DNA from: Helicoverpa zea
Taxonomy: Eukaryota; Arthropoda; Insecta; Lepidoptera; Noctuidae
Length of the DNA stretch: 64,000 nt
Assembly: GCF_022581195.2 (NCBI RefSeq)
Contig: NC_061468.1
Coordinates: 12,170,001 to 12,234,000 of the forward strand
Direction: 5' to 3'
Below, piece by piece: positions 42,072-50,735 of the stretch. The notes beneath the pieces were generated by a model, which was given only the letters and a program-made list of their open reading frames with translations, searched no databases and was not told the DNA's origin. The number at the start of each line of letters is the position of its first letter. Position 1 is the first letter of the stretch. A program made the translations under genes and the position numbers.

Positions 42072-43263
42072 AATCAGTACGGTTAATAATTTTGTTTTTG
42101 ACTGTTTTCACTCGAGGGCAGTTGTTGGAGGTGGCCATGTGTCCGACGTCATGGGTAGTTTTAAATTTGGTGTTATGCTGCAAGCAGTTGTAGCACTTGG
42201 GTGCGCCTTTCTTCTCGCGCAGAGGGCAGCTGCTGGTGTTGTGCCCCTCTTCCGAGCAGTAAGAGCAGGGTGCCTGTGTCGCGGTACATTTTGCTTTAAT
42301 GTGACCGAACTGCAGGCATTTCCTGCATTGGAGGAATGTGGAGAAGTCTTCTGCGTGTACCCGTTGGTAATCCACGCAGACGCGCCCCATGTCTATTATT
42401 TTGCGCCATATGGCGGGCTTGGCGATAAGGACGGCGTTGTACAATTTAGGGTTGCGGTTATTTCGCTTGAATGCGAGCCTGAGGTCATCACTGTCAACAG
42501 CGAGGGCAGTCAGCTCTTCATTTTGGCCGCGGATGACGTCGACCAGCTCTTCCGATGGCGTGTCCAATGATATTCCCTTGAGAATAATCATTGGTCTCAG
42601 TAGCTTGGCCGGTTCAGCAGTGAGTTGTGAGGACTTTTCTAGCTTTTTGAGGGTTTCGTCGCGCTGTTGTTCAGTCTCGAACTCCACTCGTAACTTATTA
42701 TTGGACACGGCCTGTATTCTAGACGGTGCGTACGAAGTGGTGCGGAAACTGACTGCGTTCTTGAACGACTGTACTACGTCCTGACGTGTTTGGGACGTGC
42801 TGTCGCCCTGCGGCGCAACGATGAGAGCAGGTTTGTTAGGTGGAGGTGGTTTAGAGACTGGACGAGGAGCCGGGGCGCTAGCCGCCTGCGCGTAACTTCT
42901 GGGCAACGGTGCGGGAGTGAGTGGTGTCGCGATCGTGGCGAGGTGCTTGCTAAGCTCCTCGCGCACGCATGTAGCTATTTCCTGTCGCAGGTTTCCGTCT
43001 TGGGTCGCGCAGATTTCCTGCGGGGCGGAAAAGGTGGGTATTTTAGCGGCCACGCACCGAATCTCATTTGCCGCAGAACTTATGAGTCGCTTGTTGGCTG
43101 TCGTGACGCTTTTCCCTTCGGCAATAGCAGCCGCAATGCACTCCGCGAGTTTGTTTAACGTGCTTATGCACGACTCGGTGCTAGTGGCATCTGCTGCCGT
43201 TGCCGGGAGATACAAGACTTCGCCGCTAGACGGCGCCATCGCGGTGTCCACAAGAGTTTTCAC
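42061..43263 (-). CDS. Z ORF1: Gag-like protein with three zinc knuckles, 400 aa
   Basis: Nucleic-acid-binding protein that packages the element RNA. A Pro/Ala-rich middle is followed by an RNA-binding-like domain and three Cys/His clusters: CRKCLQFGHIKAKC, CSYCSEEGHNTSSC and a longer one starting CYNC. Its C-terminal half resembles X ORF1 (58451-59971): AIWRKI...YQRVHAEDF in Z, IIWRRM...LQRVRVEDQ in X. No stops. It overlaps ORF2 by 11 nt. Confidence 0.85.
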   Translation of the reverse strand: MKTLVDTAMAPSSGEVLYLPATAADATSTESCISTLNKLAECIAAAIAEGKSVTTANKRLISSAANEIRCVAAKIPTFSAPQEICATQDGNLRQEIATCVREELSKHLATIATPLTPAPLPRSYAQAASAPAPRPVSKPPPPNKPALIVAPQGDSTSQTRQDVVQSFKNAVSFRTTSYAPSRIQAVSNNKLRVEFETEQQRDETLKKLEKSSQLTAEPAKLLRPMIILKGISLDTPSEELVDVIRGQNEELTALAVDSDDLRLAFKRNNRNPKLYNAVLIAKPAIWRKIIDMGRVCVDYQRVHAEDFSTFLQCRKCLQFGHIKAKCTATQAPCSYCSEEGHNTSSCPLREKKGAPKCYNCLQHNTKFKTTHDVGHMATSNNCPRVKTVKNKIINRTDYGQ

Positions 43264-43539
43264 CGGTTCACGCGCTGTGGAACTCTGGGCGGGACCGAAT
43301 ACAAGGGATTTTATAGACGAGAAAATGTTTGAACGGTAGAACAGAAATTATTGAGAATAATATAAAGTAAGAAAAATTAAACGCTATTTTCAAGGTTGAG
43401 AAGGTTCCTAGTCGAGTAAAATGACGCCGGTGAGGGCAAAATTTATAGCTTCGGTACCAGGACACTCCAGGGATTATATTTCCGTAATAAAAAAAATTTA
43501 AGAAATGGGACCGAAAGTGCTCCCCTTTTCCTATACACA

Positions 43540-43673
43540 GCTTAAATCTGCTTAAAGGGCGGGCGGGTGGGTGGGCAATTTTTTGACGTTTGGTAAGAGC
43601 TATCCGCACGTGAGTGGCGTCGTTAGAAGCGCCTCGGCGAGAGCTATCTAACGGTGTGCATATGAAAGGTAAG
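43540..43673. repeat. Repeat copy hosting the BEL element
   Basis: GGGCGGGCGGGTGGGTGGGC, TTTTTTGACGTTTGGTAAG, CACGTGAGTGGCGTC and AGAAGCGCCTCGGCGAGAG match the repeat split by gypsy (25424-25488 plus 31438-31530). The BEL element starts at its right edge. Confidence 0.7.
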
Positions 43674-43932
43674 TGTTTGGGTAACGAAATCATAGCGTGA
43701 AATATTCATATTCGTATTTAAATCAATAAAATTGTCGCATACCTCGATAGATGGCGTTGTCGTCGAATTAGATCGCGCTATGGTTTCGTTACAAGCAAAT
43801 ACGTATGTAAGTTAGAATATTATTTTTTTGTGAGATCAAAACGCGAGCATTGAAATAGGCAATATACTTGTAAATTAATAATAACAGTATTTAATTGCCA
43901 TCCCCTCCCAAGTCGACCCTCGGTTTCGTACA
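43674..43932 (+). repeat. BEL/Pao 5' LTR
   Basis: TG...CA ends, with the right boundary set by the TGG primer-site start. Only the first 154 bp are confirmed by the 3' copy. Confidence 0.7.
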
Positions 43933-44544
43933 TGGTCCTTAGGAGTCGGATGTGGTCGGGAGTGTTTCGTGGTGGTTTCCGGTGGTGGTAGAAATTACCA
44001 CCCTTCGCTTCGTTACTGGGCAGTGGATCGCTGTCCAGAGCATCCCCTTCAGTGGGTACCAGGTGAGAGGTGCCAGGAGCTGGAGGTGGAAGACCGGTTG
44101 GCGCAGGGTGCATCCAGTGGAGCGTGGTGGCAGCAGCAACCGGAGGGACGAGGCAAGGGAGGAGAAGAGGTGCAGCTCGTGGCCACGAGAGGGCGCCACT
44201 TGTACTGTGGCGCAGACATCACAACGGGGCATCAGCAGTCAGTGTCAGTGAGTGAATCAGTGGATAAATCGTGAGTACAATTATTTCCAATTATTATCAG
44301 GAAGATTAGTTGGAAATTTCCAAAAAAGTGAAAGTTTATTGGAAATTAATTTCCATTATAAATTAACTTAGTAAATTTTTTAGTAGTTTGGACTTGTAAT
44401 AGTTTTAAGTGAAAAGTGGTTGAGACGGGGAATCCATGCCCGATTTTGGGTTCAGTGAACTTCTGTTTAAAGACTTGTAAAATTTTAAAGTTATAGTTTA
44501 GTACTTTGTTGTTCAAATAGTTGTTTACGTTTTATTATTACATA
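43933..44544 (+). other. BEL/Pao leader with candidate primer-binding site
   Basis: Begins TGGTCCTTAGGAGTCGGA (43933-43950), placed where a tRNA primer site belongs. The ~600 nt leader precedes the ATG at 44545. The tRNA is not assigned. Confidence 0.5.
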
Positions 44545-47500
44545 ATGGAAGCGTTTAGTGATCTGCAAGATGATATTAAAGCCAAAATGTTAAAAGCTAA
44601 GGCTAATTTTAAGAAGTCCCCAAAGGAAAGATTAACGACTTCTTATGTGGAAACCAGGCTAGATAATTTAGAACAACAGTGGTCTCTATTTTCAGACACT
44701 CATACTAAAATTATAAGTCAAGTCAAGAGATCAGATTTGTATAGTTCAGACTACCACAAAAATGCAATATATGATGATGTAGAAGAGTTGTACGTAGAAT
44801 ATAAGACTGATTTAAAAGAGATGTTATGTAAATTAAATTCGAATAAACAAAGTGTTGTTGTATCTGGTCAAAGTTCAGCTACACGTTTCAAGTTGCCTGA
44901 AATAAAAATTCCTATGTTTTCGGGTAATTATACGGAGTGGCAGACATTTAGGGACTTGTTTTTAGGTCTTGTGCACGAAAACAAGGCCCTAGATGATGCC
45001 CAAAGGTTTTACTATCTCCGAGGTCATTTGACAGGAGAAGCTGAACAGCTATTGCGAAATATTAAAATGTCGTCCGATAGTTATCAAATTGCTTGGGAAA
45101 AGTTGGACAGTATGTACAATAATAAACGGTTTTTAGCTAACGGCATCTTGAAACGTTTGTTAAGTCAAAAGAATTTAGTGTCTGAATCGGCTACTGAAAT
45201 TAAGAAACTTATAAGTACAACGTCAGATTGCTTAGAGTCAATAAAAAATCTAGGTATTGATGTTTCATCCTGGGATATATTGATTATTCATATTATAAGT
45301 ATAAAATTAGATAAAGATACTCGAAAGGCCTGGGAGTTGAAGGTAGCCTCAGAGCCATCTGATGATTTACCAACTTTTGTTCAGTTCTCGGAGTTCTTAA
45401 CAGGTCGATTCAGAGGTCTAGAAAATATAGAAACTAAGTTAAATAATAGTGATAAGAAAGTTACCAAGTCTTTTCACATTGTTAAAAAAAATGCTGATCA
45501 CACTGCGTCTTGTTTATATTGTTCTGAAGATCATAAAATATATTTATGTAAAAAGTTCGGTAAAGAAACTAACGATGCCCGTCGTAATTTTGCTCTGGAA
45601 AATAAGTTGTGTTTTGTTTGCCTTCTCAATAACCATTCTGCAAAAGCCTGTAGAAACACTCTTAGATGCCAAGTGTGCAAACGCCGCCACCACACGTTAT
45701 TACACCCAACAGGTGTTTCGGGGTCTGGTGTTGGGGAAATTAATAATAATGCTCGCGAGGAAGCCTCATCGTCTGCTGGTAGGTCGGTGAAGGAGGATAC
45801 AAATAAAAATAGTAGTAAAATAACCGTTCAAGCGGAGGGGTCAAGCAAACCGATAGTGTCATGTCTTTCGACAGGAAGAGGTCAGAAAACTGTGCTCTTA
45901 ACTACGGCTTTGGTTAAAGCTGAGTCGAAAGAAGGGAATTATCAGGTCATTAGGGCTTTGCTAGACCAAGGGTCACAGGGTTCTTTCGTTACGGAGTCCA
46001 CAGTCCAATATTTAGGATTGAAGAAAAAGCCATCAAGGCACACTGTATTAGGTGTAGGGGGTGAAAAAAGTGTAACGTCTAAGTTCACTGTTGATATTAA
46101 GTTGAGGTCAAGAATAGATCCGAATTTCCAGGTAGGGGTTAATGCTTACGTACTGAAGTCGGTCACCGCCCTTCTTCCAGCTACGAGAGTAGCCAGGATA
46201 GAATGGATAGATTTGACCGAGGATGATTTGGCTGATCCTGAATACCACAAACCTAATAAAATTGATATTTTATTGGGTGCTGAGGTTTACAGTCAAATTA
46301 TCCAGGAGGGCATTAAAAGAAATATAACTGGAACTCTATTGGCGCAAGATACTAGTTTTGGATGGATACTGTCGGGATCTTGTGAAGTGGATCCTGAGTC
46401 AAATGTTCATTCACACATTGCCGTGATGCACTCCAGTGTTCAAGCCGATGACATGTTGAAACGATTTTGGGAGTTGGAAGCTGAACCATCTGGAACAAAG
46501 AAGATACTCACGGAGGATGAAATTAAATGTGAAAAAATATTTACGGCTACCACAAAGCGGAATAGCATGGGCAGATACATTGTAAAACTGCCGCTGCGTG
46601 ATTCTGACCCGGTCAGTAAGGTTGGCGAGTCTAAGTGCATTGCTGAAAAAAGACTGAAGAGTTTAGAGACAAGGTTAAAGAAGAACAGTACATTAAGAGA
46701 AGATTATGCTAAAGTTATGCAAGAATATTTAGATTTGAAGCATATGAGAAAGATTACAGAAAAGGAAAAGGATAATAGTAAAGCAATATACTTACCTCAT
46801 CACGCCGTCATCCGGGAGGATAAGGAAACGACGAAAGTGCGTGTCGTATTTGATGCTTCCTGCAAAGGAACAATGGGAATGTCACTTAATGACAACTTAT
46901 TAATTGGTCCGACGTTACAAGCTGAACTCCGTCATACGATTATGCGATGGAGAACCCATCCGATATGTCTTGTCAGCGACGTCATCAAAATGTATAGAGC
47001 GGTACTGCTTGATAATTCTGATACAATGTATCAACGGATACTCTGGAGAGACGATCCTGGAAAGGAAATAGAAGAATACGAGTTGATGACCGTCACTTTT
47101 GGTACCGCATCAGCACCATACTTAGCGGTTCGTGCATTACATCAAGTTGCGTATGATGAATGTAAGAATAAGCCGCAGGTGGAGAAGATAATTCTTAATG
47201 ATTTTTACATGGATGATTTGATGACGGGAGCGGATACTACAGAAGAGGGATACAAAATCTACATAGAGATGAACGAAGTTTTAGCTAAAGGTGGCTTCTA
47301 CTTGCAAAAATGGAGGAGTAATAGCAAGGCATTATTAGATAAAATCAGGGAGGGTAAGTGTACTACAGATGACGAACTAAAGATAAAAACTGACGAGGTT
47401 ACAAAAATACTGGGACTTACCTGGAACTCATGTGATGACGTCTTCCAATATGCCGTAAAACTTCTGCCGGTCACTGCACCTATAACAAAAAGAAAAATTA

Positions 47501-49734
47501 TCGCCGAAATAGCGCGGTTGTTTGACCCATTAGGGTGGCTAGCGCCTAGTATTGTATTAGCCAAAATATTTATTCAGAAATTGTGGTTAGCAGGTTTAGA
47601 GTGGGATCAAGAAATTCCTAATAATTTAGTACAGGAATGGGCTACTTACCATCGCAACTTACCTTTCTTGGGCGAGGTTAGAATCCCACGATGGCTGCAT
47701 ATTGTCGCTAACGTAAAGCAGGAACTCCATGGCTTCTCTGATGCTTCCAAAATGGCATATGCAGCTGTCATTTATCTCAGAGTTATAGATGACGAGGGAA
47801 AAATTAACATTTCTCTGGTCACGTCGAAAACAAAGGTGGCACCAATTAGACAAGTGTCTATACCAAGGCTCGAACTATGTGGGGCCGTTCTTCTGGCCAA
47901 ATTAATGGCTGAAGTAGGAGATGTAATGGGTATCCAGAAGTGTGATTGGCATGCGTGGACAGATAGTGAAGTGGTACTGGCTTGGCTCAATAGTCATCCG
48001 AGCCGCTGGAAGACGTTTGTAGCCAATCGTGCTTCAGATATTTTAAACATCGTGGATACTTACCACTGGTCACACGTGTCATCTAAAGAAAATCCTGCAG
48101 ATTGCGCTTCCCGTGGTGTGTGCCCATCTGAATTAAAATCTACGGCTATATGGTGGAATGGTCCGGATCTGTTGCGACAGGAAGTGATTGAATATAAAAG
48201 ACCGAAGCATCTCGCAACACATTTGGAAGAAGTCAAGGTGCACACGACTGCGTTAGATACAATTACCATCTGGAATAAGTTTTCGAAGTTGTCAAAATTA
48301 ATTAGAGTCATAGCGTACTGCAAGCGGTTTCTGAATCTGAGGAAAAATGCAACTAATAAACATAGCACAAAAGAATTAACAAAGCAGGAGCTGGACGATG
48401 CTACGAACACTTGCATAAAAAGATGCCAAGAGGATTTTTCGGAAGAATTGAAGGAATCAAAGAATAGTAAGAAAAAGGGTAATCTGAAGTCGTTAAATAG
48501 CTTTATTGATTCTGATGGAATTATAAGAGTTGGAGGAAGACTAGACATGTCTCAATTGGATCAGAATCGCGTACACCCAATCCTCTTGCCAAAAGAATCT
48601 TTTTTGAGTCAGCTTCTGGTTGCTGACGCTCATGCAAAAACCATGCATGGGGGCCCGCAGCTTATGGTCACATATTTAAGATCCAAGTATTGGATTATCG
48701 GGGTTAAATTGCTAGCCAAAAAATATGTGAGGAACTGTGTTACATGCATTAGGTATGCAGCCAAAACTCGAACTCAACTTATGGGGCAACTACCATCAGC
48801 ACGTGTAACACCAAATAAACCTTTTTTATGTACAGGAGTGGATTATGCAGGACCCATAAATATAAGAGTATCGAAAGGGCGTGGGAACAAATCATATAAG
48901 GGTTACATTGCACTCTTTATATGCATGTCTACTCGAGCAGTTCATATAGAAGTAGTTAGCGAGTTGAGTACCAAGGGGTTCTTAGCTGCGTATAAAAGAT
49001 TTGTAGCTAGGCGTGGTCGCTGCGCCGAGTTGTACAGCGACAACGGTACAAATTTTGTAGGTGCTGCGCGTGAATTACTTGTTTTATACAATGCCGAAAA
49101 ATCTAATTTTAACGCCGAATTAGCAGAGTATCTTGCTACAAATGGCACGGAATGGCACTTCATTCCTCCTCATGCACCAAATTTTGGTGGTCTTTGGGAG
49201 GCAGGAATAAAGTCCACTAAGTACCACTTAAAGAGGATTATCGGTAACACAACTCTGACGTATGAAGAAATGGCTACGGTGCTGGCCCAGGTTGAAGCGT
49301 GCCTCAATTCGAGGCCGTTGTCATATGTTGAGGATGAAGATAAGGTCGATATATTGACCCCAGCTCATTTTCTGATTGGAGAGCCAGCGGTTTTAGTTCC
49401 GGACTCCAATTATGAAAAAGCGAATATTAGCAGTTTACAACGCTGGCAGCTCCAACAGCGAATGATGCAGGAGTTCTGGCGACGTTGGTCACATGATTAT
49501 TTACATCAGTTTTTACAAAGACGCAAGTGGGCTCACCAAATTCCTGAACCATCTGTTGGAACGGTAGTATTAGTCAAGGAGGACGACATGCCTCCCGGAA
49601 AATGGTTATTGGGAAGGATTGAGCAGAAGCATTGTGGACCTGACGGAATTGCGCGGGTAGTAACTTTACGCACGAAGGCCTCAATTATTAAAAGACCTGT
49701 GTCTAAGTTATGTGTATTGCCAATGGCCAAGTAA
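44545..49734 (+). CDS. BEL/Pao gag-pol polyprotein, ~1729 aa
   Basis: Single-frame polyprotein; I prefer the start MEAFSDLQDD at 44545 over a frame start 8 codons earlier. In order: BEL-type gag (FSGNYTEWQTFRDLF near residue 135), Cys/His knuckles (CLYCSEDH to CQVCKRRHH, about 335-395), protease (LLDQGSQGSF near 485), RT (VVFDASCKG; catalytic YMDDLMTG near 896), RNase H (WTDSEVVLAW near 1145), and integrase with its HHCC zinc region, TGVDYAGP near 1440, YSDNGTNF near 1505 and FGGLWEAGIK near 1559. All catalytic motifs are present and there are no stops. Numbering is from the frame start at 44521. Confidence 0.92.
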   Translation: MEAFSDLQDDIKAKMLKAKANFKKSPKERLTTSYVETRLDNLEQQWSLFSDTHTKIISQVKRSDLYSSDYHKNAIYDDVEELYVEYKTDLKEMLCKLNSNKQSVVVSGQSSATRFKLPEIKIPMFSGNYTEWQTFRDLFLGLVHENKALDDAQRFYYLRGHLTGEAEQLLRNIKMSSDSYQIAWEKLDSMYNNKRFLANGILKRLLSQKNLVSESATEIKKLISTTSDCLESIKNLGIDVSSWDILIIHIISIKLDKDTRKAWELKVASEPSDDLPTFVQFSEFLTGRFRGLENIETKLNNSDKKVTKSFHIVKKNADHTASCLYCSEDHKIYLCKKFGKETNDARRNFALENKLCFVCLLNNHSAKACRNTLRCQVCKRRHHTLLHPTGVSGSGVGEINNNAREEASSSAGRSVKEDTNKNSSKITVQAEGSSKPIVSCLSTGRGQKTVLLTTALVKAESKEGNYQVIRALLDQGSQGSFVTESTVQYLGLKKKPSRHTVLGVGGEKSVTSKFTVDIKLRSRIDPNFQVGVNAYVLKSVTALLPATRVARIEWIDLTEDDLADPEYHKPNKIDILLGAEVYSQIIQEGIKRNITGTLLAQDTSFGWILSGSCEVDPESNVHSHIAVMHSSVQADDMLKRFWELEAEPSGTKKILTEDEIKCEKIFTATTKRNSMGRYIVKLPLRDSDPVSKVGESKCIAEKRLKSLETRLKKNSTLREDYAKVMQEYLDLKHMRKITEKEKDNSKAIYLPHHAVIREDKETTKVRVVFDASCKGTMGMSLNDNLLIGPTLQAELRHTIMRWRTHPICLVSDVIKMYRAVLLDNSDTMYQRILWRDDPGKEIEEYELMTVTFGTASAPYLAVRALHQVAYDECKNKPQVEKIILNDFYMDDLMTGADTTEEGYKIYIEMNEVLAKGGFYLQKWRSNSKALLDKIREGKCTTDDELKIKTDEVTKILGLTWNSCDDVFQYAVKLLPVTAPITKRKIIAEIARLFDPLGWLAPSIVLAKIFIQKLWLAGLEWDQEIPNNLVQEWATYHRNLPFLGEVRIPRWLHIVANVKQELHGFSDASKMAYAAVIYLRVIDDEGKINISLVTSKTKVAPIRQVSIPRLELCGAVLLAKLMAEVGDVMGIQKCDWHAWTDSEVVLAWLNSHPSRWKTFVANRASDILNIVDTYHWSHVSSKENPADCASRGVCPSELKSTAIWWNGPDLLRQEVIEYKRPKHLATHLEEVKVHTTALDTITIWNKFSKLSKLIRVIAYCKRFLNLRKNATNKHSTKELTKQELDDATNTCIKRCQEDFSEELKESKNSKKKGNLKSLNSFIDSDGIIRVGGRLDMSQLDQNRVHPILLPKESFLSQLLVADAHAKTMHGGPQLMVTYLRSKYWIIGVKLLAKKYVRNCVTCIRYAAKTRTQLMGQLPSARVTPNKPFLCTGVDYAGPINIRVSKGRGNKSYKGYIALFICMSTRAVHIEVVSELSTKGFLAAYKRFVARRGRCAELYSDNGTNFVGAARELLVLYNAEKSNFNAELAEYLATNGTEWHFIPPHAPNFGGLWEAGIKSTKYHLKRIIGNTTLTYEEMATVLAQVEACLNSRPLSYVEDEDKVDILTPAHFLIGEPAVLVPDSNYEKANISSLQRWQLQQRMMQEFWRRWSHDYLHQFLQRRKWAHQIPEPSVGTVVLVKEDDMPPGKWLLGRIEQKHCGPDGIARVVTLRTKASIIKRPVSKLCVLPMAK

Positions 49735-49985
49735 AGTCAGATATGTTATAAAGTTTAAGTTTGTGTTTTAAGTTAATGTTTATGTGATTTTTGTATTGTA
49801 AGTTTAATAATCTGAAACACTGGTTAGTCTGTCAACGTCTATATTTGCATTTTGTATACCGTTTTGTTATTATTGGTTTATATTTTTAAGCTATTGCATA
49901 GTTGTTTGTGTCATAACATGCCATTGTTGGCATGGTGGGCGGCCAGTAATAAGGACATTTTGCACAATGTCCTTGGTGGGCGGTA
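49735..49985 (+). other. BEL/Pao 3' untranslated region with hairpin and polypurine-like tract
   Basis: A perfect 9 bp hairpin, AAGGACATT/AATGTCCTT (49951-49974), stands just before TTGGTGGGCGGTA and the LTR. GGTGGGCGG also occurs at 49934-49942, so the hairpin is framed by two copies. Confidence 0.6.
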
Positions 49986-50139
49986 TGTTTGGGTAACGAA
50001 ATCATAGCGTGAAATATTCATATTCGTATTTAAATCAATAAAATTGTCGCATACCTCGATAGATGGCGTTGTCGTCGAATTAGATCGCGCTATGGTTTCG
50101 TTACAAGCAAATACGTATGTAAGTTAGAATATTATTTTT
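49986..50139 (+). repeat. BEL/Pao 3' LTR, truncated to 154 bp
   Basis: Identical on reading to the first 154 bp of the 5' LTR; replaced at 50140 by unrelated GC-rich sequence. Confidence 0.85.
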
Positions 50140-50475
50140 GGTCCCTGTGGATACGTCCTAGGGGAAGAGCAGTCACCGGGCCGGTGCACCCTGGGCACGG
50201 ACAATAATCTCTTCGCGGGGGGTGGGATAGAGGAGATTGTTGTCCGTGGCTAATTTCGGCAGGAGCGGAGGAGTCGCTCCCGAGGGCTCCCTATAGACGC
50301 TCTGCAGCCGCAGAGAGTGCACATAGGGAGCGAGGAGGTGTAGGCCGCGGAGCGTCTTACAATCCGCGGTCTAGGGGACGCCGTGGCGTGTTGCTACGCC
50401 ACGTAGTCCGAGGTGGTAAGACAGCAAGTTGCTCCTCAACTTGCTGTCTATGGGGGCAGTCGTGCCCGAGGGGGT
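50140..50475 (+). other. GC-rich DNA encoding a run of eight hairpins
   Basis: Successive inverted repeats: 50174-50186; 50196-50211/50233-50248 (16 bp, one G-U); 50262-50267/50275-50280; 50286-50294/50323-50331 with an inner stem 50300-50305/50310-50315; 50345-50351/50363-50369; 50382-50389/50396-50403; 50419-50431/50437-50449 (13 bp); 50454-50458/50463-50467. Probably the structured untranslated end of an R1-clade LINE, either a separate truncated copy or the leader of the SART-like element. Confidence 0.75.
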
Positions 50476-50520
50476 GCTTAGGTTAAGTTAGGTATAAGGT
50501 AGACATAAGGTAGATTTAGG

Positions 50521-50552
<32 letters not shown>

Positions 50553-50583
50553 ACAAAAAAAATTACAAAAAAAAAAAAAAAAA
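50476..50583 (+). repeat. Degenerate TTAGG words and A-rich tract
   Basis: CTTAGGTTAAGTTAGG and GTAGATTTAGG are worn telomere-like words, followed by A runs of about 30 and 18 bases. This marks an element boundary; which element owns the A tract is unclear. Confidence 0.6.
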
Positions 50584-50735
50584 ATAGGTTTAAGTAGCTT
50601 TTAGTTTCACCGAACAGCGGGCGGTATATCTTGCACCAGGGGCACACGTTGGCCTCGGGAGGACCAAATACCCTCCCGAAAAGAACGGCCGCATCACCTT
50701 GGGGAAGTGATGTGCGTAACCACCCAAATCGTAAT

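Larger units (their letters stand above)
33356..43539 (-). mobile_element. Z: R1-like LINE with RNase H, interrupted by J
   Basis: On -: 5' UTR (about 43539-43264; exact end uncertain), ORF1 (43263-42061), ORF2 in two parts (42071-39890 and 35061-33593), a ~210 bp 3' UTR and an A tail (33356-33382) abutting CCTAA repeats. The 5' side has no telomere repeat. Removing J with one target copy leaves ORF2 in frame, so Z was intact when J landed. R1 clade is the best fit; RNase H-bearing sister clades are possible. Confidence 0.82.
43674..50139 (+). mobile_element. BEL/Pao LTR retrotransposon with truncated 3' LTR
   Basis: The 5' LTR is inferred at 43674-43932 (259 bp, TGTTTGGG...GTACA), followed at once by TGGTCCTTAGGAGTCGG as a candidate primer-binding site. 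The 3' copy at 49986-50139 matches the first 154 bp without difference and then stops. The coding region is intact. The missing 105 bp of 3' LTR were not seen elsewhere in the window. Confidence 0.87.
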
